A DNA stretch of 64,000 nucleotides, taken from assembly GCA_000335715.1 (NCBI GenBank), contig AMYZ01000002.1, positions 248,001-312,000 of the forward strand, read 5' to 3'. Shown piece after piece: positions 21,693 to 30,823 of the stretch. A model generated the notes under the pieces. The model had not been told where the DNA came from. It ran no database searches and worked only from the letters and a program-made list of their open reading frames with translations. The position numbers were made by a program, and so were the translations under genes. Source of the stretch: a beta proteobacterium L13. Its GTDB lineage: Bacteria > Pseudomonadota > Gammaproteobacteria > Burkholderiales > Chromobacteriaceae. Position 1 is the first letter of the stretch. Every line of letters starts with the position of its first letter.

Positions 21693-22583
21693 TCAATCTG
21701 CCCACTCGGTACGATTACGCCCCATCTCCTTGGCGCGGTACAGTGCACGGTCGGCACGCTGTTGCAGCTGCTCCAGCGTTTCGCCCAGCCGCAGCCGGCC
21801 TGCGCCAACGCTGGTGGTCAGCTGCAGGCTGCCGTTCACTCGCATGGCGGCTACGGCCAGGCGGATCTGCTCGGCAATATCCTGCAAGCGGCCATCCGGC
21901 ATGTCGGGCAGCAGCACGGCAAACTCCTCGCCACCCAGCCTTGCCACCACCCCCTCGGGTGGGCATTGCAGTGCCAGAATGCGCCCCAGCTCGCGCAATG
22001 CCTCGTCGCCCACGCTATGGCCGTAAGTGTCATTCACCGACTTGAAATGATCCAGATCCAGCAACAGCAGGCCTATGCCGGCAGGCTGCATGCTGGCCCC
22101 CAGCAGGTTGAAATGGCGGCGGTTACACAGCCCGGTCAGCTCGTCGGTATTGGCCAGGCTATTCAATTGCTGATGCACGCGGCGGGCATGGCGCATCAGG
22201 CTGAACACGCCACAGGCCACCAGTGCCATGCCAAATACCCGCATCAGGTCTTCGCCAAACGCCGATAACCAGCGCGGCTGCTGTACAACCTCGTCCATCA
22301 CATCGGCAACCGCGCTGACCAGCCACAAGCTCAGCCCGCTGGTCAGCCAGTTATAAGAAGTACCCGACAGCTCGTCACGCTGCACACCCCACAACATGAC
22401 GATGATGATCAATAGCACGGTAAGCTCGGCAATCCCCCCTATGCTGAACAGCCAGATGGTCGGTAATGCCGGCAGCCAAAGCAGGTGGAAAGCAACCTCT
22501 AATAGCAGCAATACAGCCAGCATCAGCATGAAACGTCGACGATTTTGGCGCAGATAGGGCTTTTTGGCGGGAAATTCGGGCAT
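21693..22583 (-). CDS. Membrane diguanylate cyclase (GGDEF)
   Basis: A 296-residue protein with about four N-terminal membrane helices (residues ~15-130), then a complete GGDEF domain. DELTGLCNRRHF opens the domain and RLGGEEFAVLLPD is an intact active site, so it should make c-di-GMP from two GTP. No obvious RxxD inhibitory site precedes it. The start at 22583 (MPEFPAKKPYLRQ) is chosen because the longer frame to 22694 lacks hydrophobic or family character. It is divergent from the MBL-fold gene. Confidence 0.9.
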   Translation of the reverse strand: MPEFPAKKPYLRQNRRRFMLMLAVLLLLEVAFHLLWLPALPTIWLFSIGGIAELTVLLIIIVMLWGVQRDELSGTSYNWLTSGLSLWLVSAVADVMDEVVQQPRWLSAFGEDLMRVFGMALVACGVFSLMRHARRVHQQLNSLANTDELTGLCNRRHFNLLGASMQPAGIGLLLLDLDHFKSVNDTYGHSVGDEALRELGRILALQCPPEGVVARLGGEEFAVLLPDMPDGRLQDIAEQIRLAVAAMRVNGSLQLTTSVGAGRLRLGETLEQLQQRADRALYRAKEMGRNRTEWAD

Positions 22584-22721
22584 GATAGTGACAAAAGCAG
22601 TGTTTGCTGAATGGTAGCATCGCCGTTTCTGCTCAGGCCGGCAAGCAGCAAAAGCACTTTTAGCAACGCTACTTGGCTGCCAAAATTGAAACAATTAAAT
22701 TAACCGTAGGATTCTATAGCC

Positions 22722-23372
22722 ATGTCTTTACAGCTAAAGGTCATTCCCGTTACCCCTTTTCAGCAAAACTGCTCGGTAATCTGGTGCGATGAAACCCGCC
22801 AGGCTGCTGTGGTGGATGCGGGCGGCGATATTGCCCGCCTGCGCGCTTTTATCGATACCCAAGGGCTGACCGTAGAAAAACTGCTGCTTACCCACGGCCA
22901 TATCGACCACGCTGGCGCGGCGCGCGAGCTGGCCGACGCGCTGGGTGTGGCCATCGAAGGCCCGCACCCGGCCGAAAGCTTCTGGCTGGACCAGCTGCCC
23001 AGCCAGGGCACCATGTTCGGCTTTCCACGCGCAGAGCCGCTCACGCCGGAACGCTGGCTGCACGAGGGCGATACTGTCAGCGTGGGCAATCAGGTGCTGG
23101 ACGTGCTGCACTGCCCCGGCCACACCCCGGGCCACGTGGTGTTTGTCAGCCGTGCGGCCAACGTCTGTATCGTCGGCGACGTGCTGTTCCAGGGCAGCAT
23201 CGGCCGTACCGATTTCCCCATGGGTGATCACGAACAGCTGATCGACGCCATCCGCAGCAAGCTGTTTGCGCTGCCGGACGACATGACCGTGGTACCAGGC
23301 CATGGCCCGTTTACCACCATTGGCGACGAGCGACGCAGCAACCCCTTTGTGGCCGACCGCCGCTACGGCTGA
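22722..23372 (+). CDS. MBL-fold metallohydrolase (YcbL/glyoxalase II-like)
   Basis: A 216-residue metallo-beta-lactamase-fold hydrolase. THGHIDHAG gives H58, H60, D62 and H63 of the binuclear zinc site; CPGHTPGHVVF, the GDVLFQGSIGRTDFP loop and PGHGP supply the other ligands. This set matches the YcbL group of glyoxalase II-like thioesterases. It overlaps the next gene by one base (TGATG), so the two are coupled. The substrate is probably a glutathione or related thioester but is unproven. Confidence 0.9.
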   Translation: MSLQLKVIPVTPFQQNCSVIWCDETRQAAVVDAGGDIARLRAFIDTQGLTVEKLLLTHGHIDHAGAARELADALGVAIEGPHPAESFWLDQLPSQGTMFGFPRAEPLTPERWLHEGDTVSVGNQVLDVLHCPGHTPGHVVFVSRAANVCIVGDVLFQGSIGRTDFPMGDHEQLIDAIRSKLFALPDDMTVVPGHGPFTTIGDERRSNPFVADRRYG

Positions 23373-23692
23373 TGGACGCCACCTTCGAACGCGCCGTGCT
23401 GGCACAGCTGCTGGCCATTCCGCCGGGGCGCGTCAGCAGCTACGGTGTGCTGGCCGCGCTGGCGGGCTACCCGCGCCACGCCCGCCACGTGGGTAAACTG
23501 CTGGCCAGCGCACCCGAAGGCGCGGGCTGGCCGTGGTTCCGCGTGGTGAGCAGCAGCGGGCACATTGCCCGCCCCGGCACCCCGCAGGCCGATTACCAGC
23601 GCCTGCTGCTGGAAGAAGACGGTATCGAGGTTGGCCGCAACGGCCGCATCGACTTGCGCCGCTACGGCTGGCCAACCGGATTAATGCGTTAA
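23372..23692 (+). CDS. Alkyltransferase-like protein (ATL)
   Basis: A 106-residue relative of the O6-alkylguanine-DNA alkyltransferase C-terminal domain. The helix-turn-helix region PPGRVSSYGVLAALAG is intact, but the PCHRV active site is replaced by PWFRV, with W55 in place of the acceptor Cys. That is the defining change of ATL proteins, which bind O6-alkylguanine without repair and hand the lesion to nucleotide excision repair. A true alkyltransferase (Ogt) with PCHRV is present at 30943. The gene is coupled to the MBL-fold gene by a one-base overlap. Confidence 0.9.
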   Translation: MDATFERAVLAQLLAIPPGRVSSYGVLAALAGYPRHARHVGKLLASAPEGAGWPWFRVVSSSGHIARPGTPQADYQRLLLEEDGIEVGRNGRIDLRRYGWPTGLMR

Positions 23693-23873
23693 TCATGCGC
23701 CAACGTCATCTTATGACGGCAAACGTGCAGGAATAACACAGCATTTATGCTAAACAGCCGTTTGACTGCGCATTTATCGCTATTTCTGCTATCCTCCGCG
23801 TCCCCGTTTTCCGGCCTGGTGTCGCCATGCTCGGCAAGCGGGTGTTTTTTTAACGCACGCAGCAGAATCACTC

Positions 23874-24656
23874 ATGAAAACTCGCACTACCCTGATCGCT
23901 CTGGCGCTGGCCTCCTGTGCCGGCTTTGCCCACGCCGACTACACCTTCTCCAACGTAAGCGCCAACTGGCTGGACTGGTCGTCCAACACCCAGGACCGTA
24001 CCAATAAAGGCCCGTTCGGCGGCAAGGCAGACTTTGCCTACCTGGAAGCCGAAGGCGGCATGGGCGGTAACTGGGGCGAACTGTACGGCTTTGCCGACGT
24101 AGAAAACGCCGACCAGAACACCCGCGAAAACGGCGGCCAGAACCGTCGCTACGCTACCAAGGTAGTGGCCCGCGTGAACGTGGCACAAATCGGCAACCTG
24201 CCGGTACAGGCTTACGCCCACGTATACGACTTCCGTGAAGGCAAGTTCTACGACCAGAACCGCGTTCTGGGCCTGGGCACCAGCTTCTCCGCCGGCAGCC
24301 TGTGGGTAAAACCGTTCCTGGGCGCGCATCAGGAATTCAAACAAGGCGTGGGCGCACACCGCAACGGCATGATGGCAGGCTGGGTACTGGGCTTCCCGTT
24401 CAAGGCTGCGGGTCAGGACCTGATGGTGACCCAGTGGCACGAGATCGAATTCGACCGTGAAAACCGCTACCTGGCCATGGGCAAGGACGGCAAAGTGGCC
24501 AATGGCCGCAAGCTGGCCAATAACGGTGCCGTATCGCTGTGGTGGAACGCCACCAAGAGCGTGACCGGTGGCCTGACCTACCGCTACGCCGACCAGAAAC
24601 TGGGCTCCGCTACCTACCAGCGCGCCCTGATCACTACCATCAAGTACAATTTCTGA
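23874..24656 (+). CDS. Outer-membrane nucleoside channel, Tsx/OmpK family
   Basis: A 260-residue beta-barrel with a Sec signal (MKTRTTLIALALASCAGFAHA) and a C-terminal Phe (KYNF) as expected for BAM-dependent outer-membrane insertion. NWLDWSSNTQDRTNKGPFGGK and the many alternating aromatic strands match the Tsx/OmpK (nucleoside-specific channel) family. The gene has its own terminator and a 180-bp upstream gap. A nucleoside substrate is inferred from the family; nothing nearby confirms it. Confidence 0.85.
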   Translation: MKTRTTLIALALASCAGFAHADYTFSNVSANWLDWSSNTQDRTNKGPFGGKADFAYLEAEGGMGGNWGELYGFADVENADQNTRENGGQNRRYATKVVARVNVAQIGNLPVQAYAHVYDFREGKFYDQNRVLGLGTSFSAGSLWVKPFLGAHQEFKQGVGAHRNGMMAGWVLGFPFKAAGQDLMVTQWHEIEFDRENRYLAMGKDGKVANGRKLANNGAVSLWWNATKSVTGGLTYRYADQKLGSATYQRALITTIKYNF

Positions 24657-24816
24657 TACGCGTACCGCCTGCCGCGCCAGGCTGGCAGCCAGCGGTGCAG
24701 CGCCCGTGCGCTACCGGCTGGCTGGCCGCCTGACGGGCAGCGGCAGTGCCGTAACAGCTTGTACCCTGACGGATGGCCGCACTGCCTTGCAGCCTGCCAT
24801 TTGTCAACAATATCCA

Positions 24817-24845
24817 ACGCCAGTGCACCCGCACTGGCGTTTTTT
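24817..24845 (+). terminator. Rho-independent terminator after the Tsx-like gene
   Basis: ACGCCAGTGC (24817-24826) and GCACTGGCGT (24831-24840) with an ACCC loop and a T6 tract. It lies about 160 bp after the stop; nothing else is seen in the gap. Confidence 0.9.
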
Positions 24846-24943
24846 CATCATCAAACATTCGTTTATGACAAGGTGAAGTTGCCGTCGCCGCGGGAAATAT
24901 GTTAAAGACTCAGGGTAATTTTCGATTCCGAACTTGCCACCCC

Positions 24944-25714
24944 ATGAGCCGATCCCCAAGACACGACAAAATCCTGCAGCTGGTACGCGAGAATGGCTTT
25001 ATGCCTATCGAAGAGCTGGCGCGCATTCTGGACGTGACGCCACAGACCATCCGCCGCGACATCAACCAGCTGTGCGAAGCCAATCTGCTGCGCCGTTACC
25101 ACGGCGGCGCGGCGCTGGGGAACAGCGTCGAAAACGAGGATTACTTCTCGCGCAAGGGCAAGCTGCAAAGCGAGAAAGCCCACATTGCCGACATGATCGC
25201 GGAAAACATCCCCGACCATGCCTCGCTGTTCATGAGCATCGGCACCACCATCGAGGCTGTTGCCCAGGCGCTGACTGCCAGCCACAAGGGCTTGCGCGTC
25301 ATCACCAACAACATTCACGTGGCGTCCATCATGTCGGCCAACCCCGACTTCACGGTGATGATTACCTCGGGCGTGGTACGCGCCTCCGACGGTGGCATTA
25401 CCGGCGTGGCCACGCTGGATTTCATCAACCAGTTCAAGGTGGACTACGCCGTGATTGGTGTGTCGGGGATAGAGACTGACGGCTCGCTGCTGGATTTCGA
25501 CTACCGCGAAGTACGCGTGGCGCAGGCCATGATGAACAACGCCCGCCACCGCTTCCTGGCGGCAGACCACAGCAAGTTCGGCCGCAACGCGCTGGTGCGC
25601 ATGGGCCATATCAGCGAATTCAACGCCATCTTTACCGACGCCATGCCGCCGGAAAGCCTGAAGAAGCTGCTGGACGACCACAACGTCCGCATGTACCTGG
25701 CCGACCCGGTATAA
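24944..25714 (+). CDS. glpR: Glycerol-3-phosphate regulon repressor (DeoR family)
   Basis: A 256-residue DeoR-type repressor very like E. coli GlpR. The N-terminal HTH (MPIEELARILDVTPQTIRRD) and the LRRYHGGAAL linker lead into a sugar-phosphate-sensing domain with IGTTIEAVAQAL, SDGGITGVATLDFI, IGVSGIETDGSLLDFDY and DHSKFGRNA. GlpR proteins repress glycerol catabolism and are released by glycerol-3-phosphate. I start at 24944 (MSRSPRHDK), aligning with E. coli; an ATG 45 bases upstream is possible. No glp genes are in the window, so targets lie elsewhere. Confidence 0.87.
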   Translation: MSRSPRHDKILQLVRENGFMPIEELARILDVTPQTIRRDINQLCEANLLRRYHGGAALGNSVENEDYFSRKGKLQSEKAHIADMIAENIPDHASLFMSIGTTIEAVAQALTASHKGLRVITNNIHVASIMSANPDFTVMITSGVVRASDGGITGVATLDFINQFKVDYAVIGVSGIETDGSLLDFDYREVRVAQAMMNNARHRFLAADHSKFGRNALVRMGHISEFNAIFTDAMPPESLKKLLDDHNVRMYLADPV

Positions 25715-25732
25715 GGTTGGCCGCAGTACACA

Positions 25733-25761
25733 GCACAAGGGCGCCGCAGGCGCCCTTGTGC
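25733..25761. terminator. Hairpin terminator between glpR and the REC-GGDEF gene
   Basis: GCACAAGGGCGCC (25733-25745) and GGCGCCCTTGTGC (25749-25761) form a perfect 13-bp stem with a GCA loop, between convergent genes. One GGTTGGCCGCA copy (25715-25725) lies between the glpR stop and this stem. Confidence 0.85.
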
Positions 25762-25771
25762 GTTTGGCAGG

Positions 25772-27364
25772 CTACGATTGCGGCGGCAAATGCGCCCCGG
25801 CTTCGGCACTCCACGCCACCACCAGGTTACGCCCCAGCTCCTTGGCACGGTACAGCATGGCATCGGCGCGCTGCACCAGTGCTACCACGTCGGTCACCCC
25901 CTCGGCACCACACAGGCCGGCACTGAAGGTCTGGCGGAAACGCCCGCGCGACGACTGCTGGTCCAGCAGCTCGAAATCGCCGCGTATCGCCTCTATCAAA
26001 CGGTACGCTTGGTCCACCGTCATGCCGGGCAACACCAGCGCAAACTCCTCGCCACCGTAACGGCCGATCAAGTCGCTGCGGCGCAGGCGCTCGCGCAGGA
26101 AGCGCGCCAGGTTCACCAGCACTTCGTCGCCCGCCTGGTGGCCGTAGTTGTCATTGATGCGCTTGAAGTGGTCCAGGTCCAGCATCACCATCGCCAGCGG
26201 CAGCCGTTCGCGCTGGGCGCGGGCAAATTCGTATTCCAGCCGCGCAAACAGGTGGGTATGGTTCAGCAGGCCGGTGAGGCTATCGGTGCTGATATAGGAG
26301 CGCAGCTTGCGGTAGCGGCGGGCGCGGGTGGTTACGGTGACCACCAGCTCGTCGCTGGATACCGGCTTGGTCAGGTAGCCATCCACCCCCAGTGACAGGG
26401 TGTCCAGCTGGATGTCCTGCCGCTTTTCCATCGACAGGAAAATAATCGGGATACCATCCATCAGCCCCTGCTGGCGGATGATGCGCGCCAGCTCCTTGCC
26501 GTCGCATTCCGGCATGTACATATCCATCAGGATCAGGTCGGGGCGGAAGCGCTCGATCGCCTCCAGCGCACGGCTGGGGCGGGTGACTTCTTCGGTCAGG
26601 ATGCCGTGCTGGTTCAGCACCGCCGAATACAGGCCGGCCAGCGAACCCATGTCTTCGATCAGCAGCACGCGTAGCGGGTTGCGGCGGTCTTGCTGCTGCG
26701 GCACCGCCAGGGCATCCAGCAGCTCGCGCACCTGCAGGGGCCAGTTCAGAAAGCCCAGCCCGCCACTACGTACCGCCTTGAGTCTGGCTTCGAAATCACG
26801 ACGCGGGCTGGCGTACAACACCGGGCAAGGCATGGGCATGCCTGGCGGAAACAGGCTGACCTCCCCGACGAAATCGCTATACACCACCAGCGCACCCGGC
26901 GTGTGCTGGCGCAGCGCCTGCTGCAGCAGCAACGCATCGCGGAACACGTCCATCTGGTAGCCAAAGCACGCCAGCTGCTCGATAAGATAGTGATCCACAT
27001 CACGCTCGCCCGCCCACAGAAACAGCCGGTGGTTCTGGCGCAGGGTTACGGCGCTGGTGGTGTGCTTTACCGGCGCCGGCATGCTGGCCAGCTGGGTTAC
27101 CAGCGAGAGCTGCTGGCGCAGCCCCAGGATGTCGTCTGGCGCGCGGCGCCGTTTCAGCCATGCACGCAGCTGGGCGGCCAGCTCGTCATTGGCACGCAGC
27201 AGCTCGTCGGCCCCGCCTTGCTCGGCCACACCCTGCAAACACTGGCTCAGCGCGGTAAAGCGCCGGGCGAGCTCGGGGTCCCAACGGTCGAGCAGCTGGC
27301 GGCCAACATGGTCCATTTCCTGGGAAAGGCCCAGCAGTGTTTGGGGAATTGTCTGCGCTGACAT
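25772..27364 (-). CDS. Response regulator diguanylate cyclase (REC-REC-GGDEF, PleD-like)
   Basis: A 530-residue soluble protein. After a helical N-terminus (about 1-110), a degenerate receiver-like domain (about 115-235) is followed by a full receiver with VLLIEDMGSL and the phospho-acceptor Asp in LILMDMYMPECDG and Lys in GYLTKPVSS. The C-terminal GGDEF domain has DSLTGLLNHTHL and the intact RYGGEEFALVLPG site. This order resembles PleD, in which receiver phosphorylation activates c-di-GMP synthesis. The start at 27364 is preferred; the open frame to 27460 is not domain-like. No kinase is adjacent. Confidence 0.9.
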   Translation of the reverse strand: MSAQTIPQTLLGLSQEMDHVGRQLLDRWDPELARRFTALSQCLQGVAEQGGADELLRANDELAAQLRAWLKRRRAPDDILGLRQQLSLVTQLASMPAPVKHTTSAVTLRQNHRLFLWAGERDVDHYLIEQLACFGYQMDVFRDALLLQQALRQHTPGALVVYSDFVGEVSLFPPGMPMPCPVLYASPRRDFEARLKAVRSGGLGFLNWPLQVRELLDALAVPQQQDRRNPLRVLLIEDMGSLAGLYSAVLNQHGILTEEVTRPSRALEAIERFRPDLILMDMYMPECDGKELARIIRQQGLMDGIPIIFLSMEKRQDIQLDTLSLGVDGYLTKPVSSDELVVTVTTRARRYRKLRSYISTDSLTGLLNHTHLFARLEYEFARAQRERLPLAMVMLDLDHFKRINDNYGHQAGDEVLVNLARFLRERLRRSDLIGRYGGEEFALVLPGMTVDQAYRLIEAIRGDFELLDQQSSRGRFRQTFSAGLCGAEGVTDVVALVQRADAMLYRAKELGRNLVVAWSAEAGAHLPPQS

Positions 27365-27494
27365 GGCTAAATTAAACAAACATTTATACAAAGAAGCGCA
27401 GTATACCGGCAGTAAAGCGGTGTGACGCAGCCTGCTGCTATAATCTTCCGTTTCATTCATAGCACGGGGCAGACTAGGTCCCGCCAGAGGCAGT

Positions 27495-29381
27495 ATGAAC
27501 GTCTTTTACGAAGAAAGCGGCAGCTTCAAGGTAGGCAGCGTGGTGTCCCGCGCTGACGCCAGTCTGCAAATCGATACCCAGCACGGCAAGCGCACCAAGC
27601 TGAAAGCGGCCAACGTGTTTCTGGAGTTCAGCAGCGCGCTGCCAGACTTTCTGCCCGCCGCCGAGGCGATTGCTGCCGATATTGACGTGGACTTCCTGTG
27701 GGAATGCTGCGGCGACGACGAATTCGGTTTTGAAATACTGGCCGCGGATTACTTTGGCCACGCGCCCAGCGCGCTGGAAAACGCCGCCATCCTGCTGCGC
27801 CTGTACGCCGCGCCGATGTACTTCTACAAAAAGGCCAAGGGCCGCTTCAAGGCTGCACCGGAAGAAACCCTGAAAGCAGCACTGGCCGGCATCGAGCGTA
27901 AAAAGCGCGAACAAGAGCAGATCGACGCCTGGGCCGTGCAGTTGGCCGCAGGCACCCTGCCGGACGCCATCCGCAGCCACCTGATGGCCATTTTGTACCG
28001 CCCGGACAAGAACACACTGGAGTTCAAGGCCTTCGACCAGGCCAGCCGCGCCACCAGCCTGCCGCCGCTGCGCCTGGCCGACAAGGTGGGTGGTATTCCG
28101 TCGGTACCCGACTACATGATGGCCGGCTTCCAGATGGAGCACTTCCCCAAAGGCCTGGGCTTTGGCCAGTACGCGCCGGCCACCCTGCCGGACGAGCTGC
28201 CGCTGGCCGAGGTGCAGGCGTTCTCCATCGACGACGCCGCCACCACCGAGATCGACGATGCGCTGTCGGTACAGTGGCTGGCCAACGGCAATATCCGTGT
28301 GGGCATCCATATTGCCGCCCCGACGCTGGGCATTGCGCCGGGTAGCGATCTGGAAAAGATCGTGCACCAGCGCCTGTCTACCGTGTATTTCCCCGGTAAC
28401 AAGATCACCATGCTGCCGGACGACGTGGTGGCGCAGTTCACCCTGCAGGAAGGCCAGGCGTGCCCGGCACTGAGCCTGTACGTGGACGTGACCCCCTCGT
28501 TCGAGCTGGTGGACTTTGAAAACCGCGTGGAGCGCGTGCACATTGCGGCCAACCTGCGCCACGACCAGCTGGAACAGGTATTCAACGAAGAAACGTTGGC
28601 CGCACCCGGCTTTGGCCCTGACTACGCCTTCAAGCGCGAGCTGGTCTGGCTGTGGCAGTTTGCCAACGCCCGAGAAGCCTTCCGTGGCAAAACGCCAGAC
28701 CCGAACCGCCCGCCGCAGGTGGACTACAACTTTGCCGTGGAAGACGGCAAGGTGCGCATCACCATCCGCAAACGCGGCTCGCCCATGGACAAGCTGGTTT
28801 CCGAGCTGATGATCCTGGCCAACAGCGAATGGGGCCGCATGCTGGCCGAGGCCGACATCCCGGCCATGTACCGTGCGCAAAGCATGGGCAAGGTGCGCAT
28901 GACCACCCGCCCCGAGCCGCACATCGGCCTGGGCGTAGCGCAGTACGCGTGGAGCACCTCGCCGCTGCGCCGTGCGTCCGACTTTGTGAACCAGCGCCAG
29001 CTGGTGGCGATGATTCGTGGCGACGAGCCGCAGTACCCGCAAGGCGACGCCATGCTGTTTGCCCTGCTGCGCGACTTCGATGCCGCCTACAGCGCCTACC
29101 TGGGCTTCCAGGACAAGATGGAGTACTTCTGGTGCCTGCGCTGGTTCAGCCAGGAAGGCATCAGCGAGCCGACAGCGACGTTCATCAAGGAAGACCTGGT
29201 ACGCATCGACGGCGTGCCGGTACGCCTGCGCATCCCTGGCCTGCCGGAACTGGAAAACGGCGACCGCATCCAGCTGCAGATCATCCGCATCGACGAGCTG
29301 ATGCAAGAGCTGGAGTGCCGCTTTGTGTCGGTGATTTCGCGCAAGACGCCGCCGGCGGACGCTGCCGAACAGCCTGCCTGA
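27495..29381 (+). CDS. RNB-domain exoribonuclease (RNase II/R family)
   Basis: A 628-residue 3'-5' exoribonuclease. The RNB catalytic domain begins near residue 245, with SIDDAATTEIDDALSV carrying the Asp residues that bind Mg2+, and continues with RRASDFVNQRQL near 490. A short N-terminal part and a C-terminal S1-like segment flank it. Shorter N-terminal domains and the lack of the long basic tail argue for an RNase II-like member of the kind common in betaproteobacteria, not classical RNase R. It would degrade single-stranded mRNA. A perfect terminator follows. Confidence 0.88.
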   Translation: MNVFYEESGSFKVGSVVSRADASLQIDTQHGKRTKLKAANVFLEFSSALPDFLPAAEAIAADIDVDFLWECCGDDEFGFEILAADYFGHAPSALENAAILLRLYAAPMYFYKKAKGRFKAAPEETLKAALAGIERKKREQEQIDAWAVQLAAGTLPDAIRSHLMAILYRPDKNTLEFKAFDQASRATSLPPLRLADKVGGIPSVPDYMMAGFQMEHFPKGLGFGQYAPATLPDELPLAEVQAFSIDDAATTEIDDALSVQWLANGNIRVGIHIAAPTLGIAPGSDLEKIVHQRLSTVYFPGNKITMLPDDVVAQFTLQEGQACPALSLYVDVTPSFELVDFENRVERVHIAANLRHDQLEQVFNEETLAAPGFGPDYAFKRELVWLWQFANAREAFRGKTPDPNRPPQVDYNFAVEDGKVRITIRKRGSPMDKLVSELMILANSEWGRMLAEADIPAMYRAQSMGKVRMTTRPEPHIGLGVAQYAWSTSPLRRASDFVNQRQLVAMIRGDEPQYPQGDAMLFALLRDFDAAYSAYLGFQDKMEYFWCLRWFSQEGISEPTATFIKEDLVRIDGVPVRLRIPGLPELENGDRIQLQIIRIDELMQELECRFVSVISRKTPPADAAEQPA

Positions 29382-29395
29382 GGCCGCTAAACGCA

Positions 29396-29420
29396 CAAGG
29401 CCCCGCATGGCGGGGCCTTG
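29396..29420 (+). terminator. Terminator after the RNase gene
   Basis: CAAGGCCCCGC (29396-29406) and GCGGGGCCTTG (29410-29420) with an ATG loop, then TTG. It lies between convergent genes and may serve both. Confidence 0.85.
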
Positions 29421-29443
29421 TTGCGTGTACGGCCGGATCGCCG

Positions 29444-30268
29444 CTACAGCAAGCTGTCGATCTGGGTACTCATCTCTTTCAGGTGGCCAATCGCCCCCTC
29501 CAACTGCTCGGCGCTGATGTTCAACGCCGACACCACGCGCTGCGGCACGGTTTCCAGCATGTCCTGCTCGCTCATGCCACGGTTGAAGCCCGCCACAATA
29601 TACGACGCCATGCCGATCAGCAGCGCATACGGCGACGCGTCGGCCGGCGGCACCAGATTGTGCTGGTTGCGGATGGCGTCCTGGATGGCGTCGGGGAAGT
29701 TCCAGCGCCGCGCCAGCTCGGCACCGACTTCGGTCAGGTCCATGCCCAACACCATGCGCTCTGTGGCCAGGCGGTCGGCCCCGCCATCCACCACGCGGTC
29801 GATCTGCACCGCTTTTTCCGGCTCGGCCACGTGCAACACCAGCTCGCCGATATTGGACATCAGCCCGCAGGTATAGCCCAGCTGGGTGTCCAGCCCCGCC
29901 AGTTTGGCCAGCGCCTTGCTGGTATTGGCCATCTCGAAGCTGCGCCCCCAGAAGCCTTTCATGTCGAAACCGGGGATGTTGGCCGTGGCGCCGCTGACAC
30001 CCGAAGCAATCACCAGCACGCGCAGGTTGTCAAAGCCCAGCATCACCACCGCGTCTTCCAGCGAGCCGATCTTGCGGCTGCCACCAAAACGCGCGGTATT
30101 GGCCAGGCGCAGTACGCGCGCGCTCAGTACCTGGTCGTGCGCCACCTTGTTGGCCACGTCGTCCATATTGATGTTTTTGTCGTTGAAGCTGGCAATCAGC
30201 TCCTGGACCACTTTGGGCACCATGGGTAGTTTGCCGGATGCTTTGTCGAACAGCTCTGCCACTTGCAT
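29444..30268 (-). CDS. HDOD domain protein
   Basis: A 274-residue protein made almost entirely of an HDOD domain, a catalytically dead HD relative found in bacterial signalling. KLPMVPKVVQELIASF near residue 14 opens the domain and SARVLRLANTARFG and ELVLHVAEPEKA are typical later segments. HDOD proteins are often linked to c-di-GMP or chemotaxis circuits; with four GGDEF/EAL/REC proteins in the previous 14 kb that is plausible, but no direct link is seen. AAGGAGAC precedes the ATG at 30268. Confidence 0.88.
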   Translation of the reverse strand: MQVAELFDKASGKLPMVPKVVQELIASFNDKNINMDDVANKVAHDQVLSARVLRLANTARFGGSRKIGSLEDAVVMLGFDNLRVLVIASGVSGATANIPGFDMKGFWGRSFEMANTSKALAKLAGLDTQLGYTCGLMSNIGELVLHVAEPEKAVQIDRVVDGGADRLATERMVLGMDLTEVGAELARRWNFPDAIQDAIRNQHNLVPPADASPYALLIGMASYIVAGFNRGMSEQDMLETVPQRVVSALNISAEQLEGAIGHLKEMSTQIDSLL

Positions 30269-30469
30269 AGTCGGTCTCCTTGTCGTGTGCGCTGGCGCAT
30301 AGAGTGAGCTTAGGCAAGGATCGATAAAAAAACAGCCGGTATTTTCCCTGCGGCAAAAAATGTCGTGAACATGGCCTGTGCCTATGCGGGCCCGTCCCAC
30401 TTTTGCTGCAGGGCCCATACCGGCCCAAGTACATAACAACTCAGCACAGCCTGCTGCTCTACTACCACT

Positions 30470-30493
30470 GGCCGGGCAGGCTCGGGCCCGGCC
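30470..30493. terminator. GC-rich hairpin after the small glycine-rich gene
   Basis: GGCCGGGC (30470-30477) and GCCCGGCC (30486-30493) form an 8-bp stem directly after the stop of the minus-strand gene. There is no clear T-run, so termination is only suggested. Confidence 0.45.
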
Positions 30494-30499
30494 AATGCC

Positions 30500-30739
30500 T
30501 TACACCAGCGTGTCTATCGTGCTGCCTACCGCCTTGGCAATGGCTTCACCACCGAGTGAAATACCTGCCATCACCGCATCACCGGCTTCCTCGATACCGC
30601 TGGCAACGCCGGTGGCTACCGTCACCACGCCGCTGGCGATATCACTCACCCCCGACGCAATCTTGCCCGCCCCGCCGCCCACGGCACCGAAACCGCCGTA
30701 GATGGTAGCGCCGGCTGCAGACATGCCTGAAATACTCAT
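30500..30739 (-). CDS. Small glycine/alanine-rich hydrophobic protein of unknown function
   Basis: A 79-residue protein I do not recognise. About half of it is Gly, Ala or Ser, with repeated small-xxx-small spacing (GFGAVGGGAGKIASGVSDIASGV in outline), as in glycine-zipper membrane peptides, and two to three amphipathic or hydrophobic stretches; no Cys and no cleavable signal. The ATG at 30739 has a perfect AAGGAGGT site seven bases upstream, one of the strongest in the window, so it is probably well translated. A 19-bp palindrome lies just upstream. It could be a pore-forming or bacteriocin-like peptide or a small envelope protein; that is speculation. Confidence 0.7.
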   Translation of the reverse strand: MSISGMSAAGATIYGGFGAVGGGAGKIASGVSDIASGVVTVATGVASGIEEAGDAVMAGISLGGEAIAKAVGSTIDTLV

Positions 30740-30760
30740 AGCATGCACCTCCTTGCCATA

Positions 30761-30779
30761 CCGGTACACCGTGTACCGG
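30761..30779. promoter_or_regulatory. 19-bp palindrome before the small glycine-rich gene, candidate operator
   Basis: CCGGTACACCGTGTACCGG is a perfect inverted repeat of 9-bp arms around one base, 22 bp upstream of the ATG and just before the ribosome site. It suits a dimeric repressor. Confidence 0.5.
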
Positions 30780-30823
30780 CAGCACAAGGCTAGCGCAGGC
30801 GGTGCCGCAAAATGCTGTCAGTT

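Noticed and set aside
28652-30229. Plus-strand open frame running from the RNase gene into the HDOD gene
   Set aside because: It overlaps one gene out of frame and another antisense, and crosses a terminator.
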